From contig JAZNVU010000037.1 in the NCBI GenBank assembly GCA_045592985.1, positions 1-7,543 of the forward strand: DNA of 7,543 nucleotides, read 5' to 3'. The stretch's first letter is position 1, and every line of letters starts with the position of its first letter. The position numbers and the translations under genes were made by a program. This stretch comes from UMGS172 sp045592985. GTDB taxonomy: Bacteria; Bacillota; Clostridia; Oscillospirales; Acutalibacteraceae. The notes under the pieces were generated by a model, which was not told the DNA's origin, searched no databases, and was given only the letters and a program-made list of their open reading frames with translations. Positions 5,536 to 7,543 of the stretch are shown here, piece after piece.

Positions 5536-5560
5536 TACTATACTTTTTTAGTATTCTTGC
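5527..5560. other. Probable attachment-site junction between the amidase gene and the mobile element
   Basis: Amidase homology is convincing up to the GGCCACGG codons and fades within a few bases of 5530. Immediately beyond lies a short AT-rich imperfect palindrome (AATACT at 5534-5539 and AGTATT at 5550-5555) and then the recombinase stop codon. Serine integrases usually act next to their own gene, on short imperfect inverted repeats with a 2-bp crossover core, so this is the expected place for attL or attR. The exact core cannot be read from one junction. Confidence 0.5.
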
Positions 5561-5592
5561 ATAATTTGTCGTATTTTGAGTGGTTATTTTCA

Positions 5593-7179
5593 CTAAATTT
5601 TCCACTCAATTTTAATTTCTCTCTTTCCACTCTTTTGGAGTTTTCCAATGAAGATTTTACTTATAAATTCATCGGCTATCTCGAATGTCAGAGTGTCAAT
5701 TTTTCGGTACTTTTCGAGTACCTGACTAGTATCCATTTTTGTTTCGCCGCCCGATAGTGCGGTGAGTTTTGATTTCAAAATTTCGATGCGTTTTTCTGTA
5801 TCTTCGGATTCCTTTTGATAGCTTTCTCGGTATTTAGTAAACTCTTCTACGGTGATGATACCGTCTAATTTATCGGTGTACATCTGAGCCATTCGGTTAT
5901 CGTTTCGCTTGACCCTTTCTTCGAGCTCGGCAATTTGCGACTGCAAGGTTTTAGCACCGTTCTTTTTCCTTTTAGGTGCATCTAACTTGCCAATCTGCTT
6001 TTTATCGTAGTATTTATCAAGCAACTTATTAATTTCATCTACTACGATTTGCTCTAACTCGTCAAGGCGAATACTGTGTGCGTTTTGGCAAACTCCGTTA
6101 GTGGTTTTACGGGTTCTGCAAGAAAGGTAGTTATATCTTCCGTCACGCAGCTTATAGCTCATTTTCCACATTGTGTTACCACATTCAGCACAAAATACCT
6201 TTTTGGCAAGCGAATAACAACTGCCACTTGGAATTTTTTGACCTCTGCCTCGCGACAACCGAATTTCCTGTGCCTTATAAAAGGTTTCTTTAGAGATAAT
6301 CGGCTCGTGGGTATCCTCAACAATATCCCATTCACTTTGCGGCTTTTTGCGGCGTTTACCCGTTTTGTAGTTTACAACCTCTTGTCTTCCCTGCACCAAA
6401 GTACCAGTGTATTCAAATCGGCGAAGAATTGCATATACCGCCGAATCGGACCAGGTTGTCCTAGGGGCATTGTTCTTCTCATAGTTGCCGTTGTAATACT
6501 TAGAGCCAAGCTCCTTTTTGTGAACACAAGGCGGCGGAATCATCTCATCATTTAATATTTTCGCAATGCTTATGTACCCTAGTCCACCGATATATAAATC
6601 AAATATCCGCTGAACTGTTGGCGCCGCAACCTCGTCAATAATTAAATGATTCTTGTTGTCCGGGTCAATTAGATAGCCGTAAGGTGCGAAAGAGCCGACA
6701 AACTCACCGTTTTTTCGTTTAACACTTAAAGTCGCTTTAACATTTTCCGATAACTCTTCCAACTGCCATTCATTTACAAGTCCGTTAATCTGACGGGCTT
6801 TTTTGTTGCCTTTAACGTTCGTGTCAATATTATCAACAACCGCAACAAACCGGACACCCCATTCGGGAAACTTTCCGTGAATGAAGTGTTCAATCATCTC
6901 CATATCACGCGAAAAACGGGATTGCGTTTTGCAGACAACTATCGTGCATCTGCCTTCTTCGCAGTCCTTGAGTACCTGATTCCAAGCAGGTCTTGAAGCG
7001 TCGGCACCACTGTAATCCTCATCACAGTAAATGCCGTTGATTTGCCATCCTTTCTCGATACAGTAGTTTATTAGCATCGTCTTTTGATTTTGGATACTTT
7101 CGCTCTCGTCAGTCTTATTTTTCTTATCCCTATCCTCTGAAGAAAGGCGAACATAAATATCCGCAATTTCAGTTAGCAT
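5593..7179 (-). CDS. Large serine recombinase / site-specific integrase
   Basis: This cytoplasmic enzyme cuts and rejoins DNA through a 5'-phosphoserine link to integrate or excise an element. From the ATG at 7179 it has 528 residues. In order: a resolvase catalytic domain (about 5-155) with YVRLSSED, nucleophile Ser13, and conserved arginines in ASRP and KTQSRFSRD; a recombinase domain (about 160-285) starting near PYGY; a zinc ribbon with CAEC (330-333) and later Cys354 and Cys364; a long charged coiled coil (about 410-475) that in this class controls integration versus excision; and a DUF4368-like tail (FEIADEFISKIFIGK). A GTG at 7200 is in frame, but the SD AAGGAG (7190-7195) points to 7179. 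The gene overlaps the small upstream gene by 11 bp (ATGCTAACTGA) and ends 58 bp from the amidase remnant. No frameshift or missing catalytic residue is seen, so it is probably active. Confidence 0.93.
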   Translation of the reverse strand: MLTEIADIYVRLSSEDRDKKNKTDESESIQNQKTMLINYCIEKGWQINGIYCDEDYSGADASRPAWNQVLKDCEEGRCTIVVCKTQSRFSRDMEMIEHFIHGKFPEWGVRFVAVVDNIDTNVKGNKKARQINGLVNEWQLEELSENVKATLSVKRKNGEFVGSFAPYGYLIDPDNKNHLIIDEVAAPTVQRIFDLYIGGLGYISIAKILNDEMIPPPCVHKKELGSKYYNGNYEKNNAPRTTWSDSAVYAILRRFEYTGTLVQGRQEVVNYKTGKRRKKPQSEWDIVEDTHEPIISKETFYKAQEIRLSRGRGQKIPSGSCYSLAKKVFCAECGNTMWKMSYKLRDGRYNYLSCRTRKTTNGVCQNAHSIRLDELEQIVVDEINKLLDKYYDKKQIGKLDAPKRKKNGAKTLQSQIAELEERVKRNDNRMAQMYTDKLDGIITVEEFTKYRESYQKESEDTEKRIEILKSKLTALSGGETKMDTSQVLEKYRKIDTLTFEIADEFISKIFIGKLQKSGKREIKIEWKI

Positions 7180-7378
7180 TTTCAAAGCACTCCTTCCCAC
7201 TTAGGTCCTGAGTGCTGCCGTGAAATGCAACACTATTATTATAATCTAATTCGTATAATTTTTCAATATCCATAACACAAAGACTTCTAATTGAGTTATT
7301 AATTTTTTCTTTGCGCTCGGATTCACTAATTTCGGAGAACGCATTAACTACGATATATTCAGTTTTATTTTTCTTCAT
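7169..7378 (-). CDS. Small protein cotranscribed with the serine recombinase, function unknown
   Basis: This encodes 69 residues starting MKKNKTEYIVVNAF. The start is well supported: AAGGAGGG (7387-7394) lies eight bases before the ATG. The protein has a short strand (EYIVVNAF), a charged helix (SESERKEKINNSIRSL) and a second segment with IEKLYELDY; there is no signal peptide or membrane span. Its stop codon lies 11 bp inside the recombinase gene, so the two are translated together. Small open frames of this kind often precede serine recombinases in clostridial elements, and a role as a recombination directionality or accessory factor is possible, but nothing in the sequence shows it. I do not recognise a named family. 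The hydrophilic tail (GSTQDLSGKECFENAN) looks unstructured. Confidence 0.7.
   Translation of the reverse strand: MKKNKTEYIVVNAFSEISESERKEKINNSIRSLCVMDIEKLYELDYNNSVAFHGSTQDLSGKECFENAN
7190..7195 (-). promoter_or_regulatory. Ribosome binding site that fixes the recombinase start
   Basis: AAGGAG is followed after ten bases by the ATG at 7179. A GTG start at 7200 would place this SD inside the coding region, so 7179 is preferred. The site lies within the end of the upstream small gene, consistent with coupled translation. Confidence 0.7.
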
Positions 7379-7543
7379 ATAATGCGCCCTCCTTACCTAC
7401 ATAATGTTTATGCTGATTTAAATACTTTAATGTTTTCAGCATTACTAAAATCCTTTCCGACAACCATAATTTGAACTTCTAGCTCGATTGTCAGGAAAGT
7501 ATTAAGTAATATTATTTTCGAGTTTCAAGAAAACATTAACTTT

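Larger units (their letters stand above)
5530..7543. mobile_element. Right-open integrative element with a large serine recombinase (partial)
   Basis: The segment from the amidase junction to the window edge contains the serine recombinase, its small partner gene, and about 150 bases upstream with no recognisable gene. The other end, cargo genes and type of element (prophage, conjugative or mobilisable) lie outside the window. Between 7395 and 7543 I see only an unassigned 19-codon frame on the minus strand (7467-7408) and no convincing promoter. Transcription runs from the element toward the amidase remnant, with no clear terminator between them. Confidence 0.7.

Noticed and set aside
5578..5607. 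An inverted repeat GAGTGG/CCACTC over the recombinase stop codon as a terminator
   Set aside because: The stem has six pairs with an 18-base loop and no T-tract follows on the minus strand, so it is unlikely to stop transcription.
7408..7524. A short minus-strand frame ending in MVVGKDFSNAENIKVFKSA, upstream of the 69-residue gene
   Set aside because: Only 19 codons follow the single ATG (7467), with no SD and an in-frame stop just upstream at 7527-7525. It could be the tail of a decayed gene, but support is too weak to list it as a gene.
1..7543. CRISPR array, toxin-antitoxin or anti-phage defence genes
   Set aside because: No regularly spaced repeats and no recognisable defence or toxin domains were found on either strand. 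The 69-residue gene lacks toxin-antitoxin features.

Overview
The window looks like chromosomal DNA of a low-GC Gram-positive anaerobe, most likely a gut member of the Clostridia (Ruminococcaceae/Oscillospiraceae type). The reasons are the AAGGAGG-type ribosome binding sites, TTG and GTG starts, a lipoprotein-anchored amino-acid binding protein, a RadA next to a CwlD-type (sporulation cortex) amidase, and a large serine recombinase of the clostridial mobile-element type. The assignment to a family is inference; no rRNA or other strong taxonomic marker is present.

Layout from left to right. Bases 1-300 hold no convincing gene. They carry two copies of a 26-bp repeat that resembles a tRNA T-arm, several hairpins, and a strong plus-strand terminator. 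A near-consensus promoter at 307-335 then drives a small UPF0145/YbjQ-family protein (376-672, plus). A terminator at 718-754 separates it from a minus-strand operon for a polar amino-acid ABC importer, read from 3200 down to 759: binding lipoprotein, permease, ATPase. The operon has a clear promoter (3241-3269) and an intercistronic GAAA-loop hairpin behind the binding-protein gene.

Right of the importer are a small cysteine-rich protein on the plus strand (3369-3557) and the DNA-repair ATPase gene radA on the minus strand (4853-3483). Their 3' ends overlap. radA has its own promoter, placed directly against the terminator of the next gene upstream. That gene is the 3' portion of a CwlD-like N-acetylmuramoyl-L-alanine amidase. 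Its first codons are missing: homology stops just before the zinc-binding GHGG motif, and 58 bp further on lies the stop codon of a large serine recombinase (7179-5593). The recombinase is translationally coupled to a 69-residue protein of unknown function. The simplest reading is that a serine-integrase element, extending past the right edge, has integrated inside the amidase gene.

Two points stand out. First, the ABC importer's binding protein appears to be a natural circular permutant of the SBP_bac_3 fold: the segment that normally forms its C-terminus sits directly after the lipobox, and the protein ends where that segment would normally begin. Second, a serine-recombinase element splits a spore-cortex-type amidase at its active-site start. 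This is the architecture of known sporulation-gene intervening elements, but only one junction is visible here.
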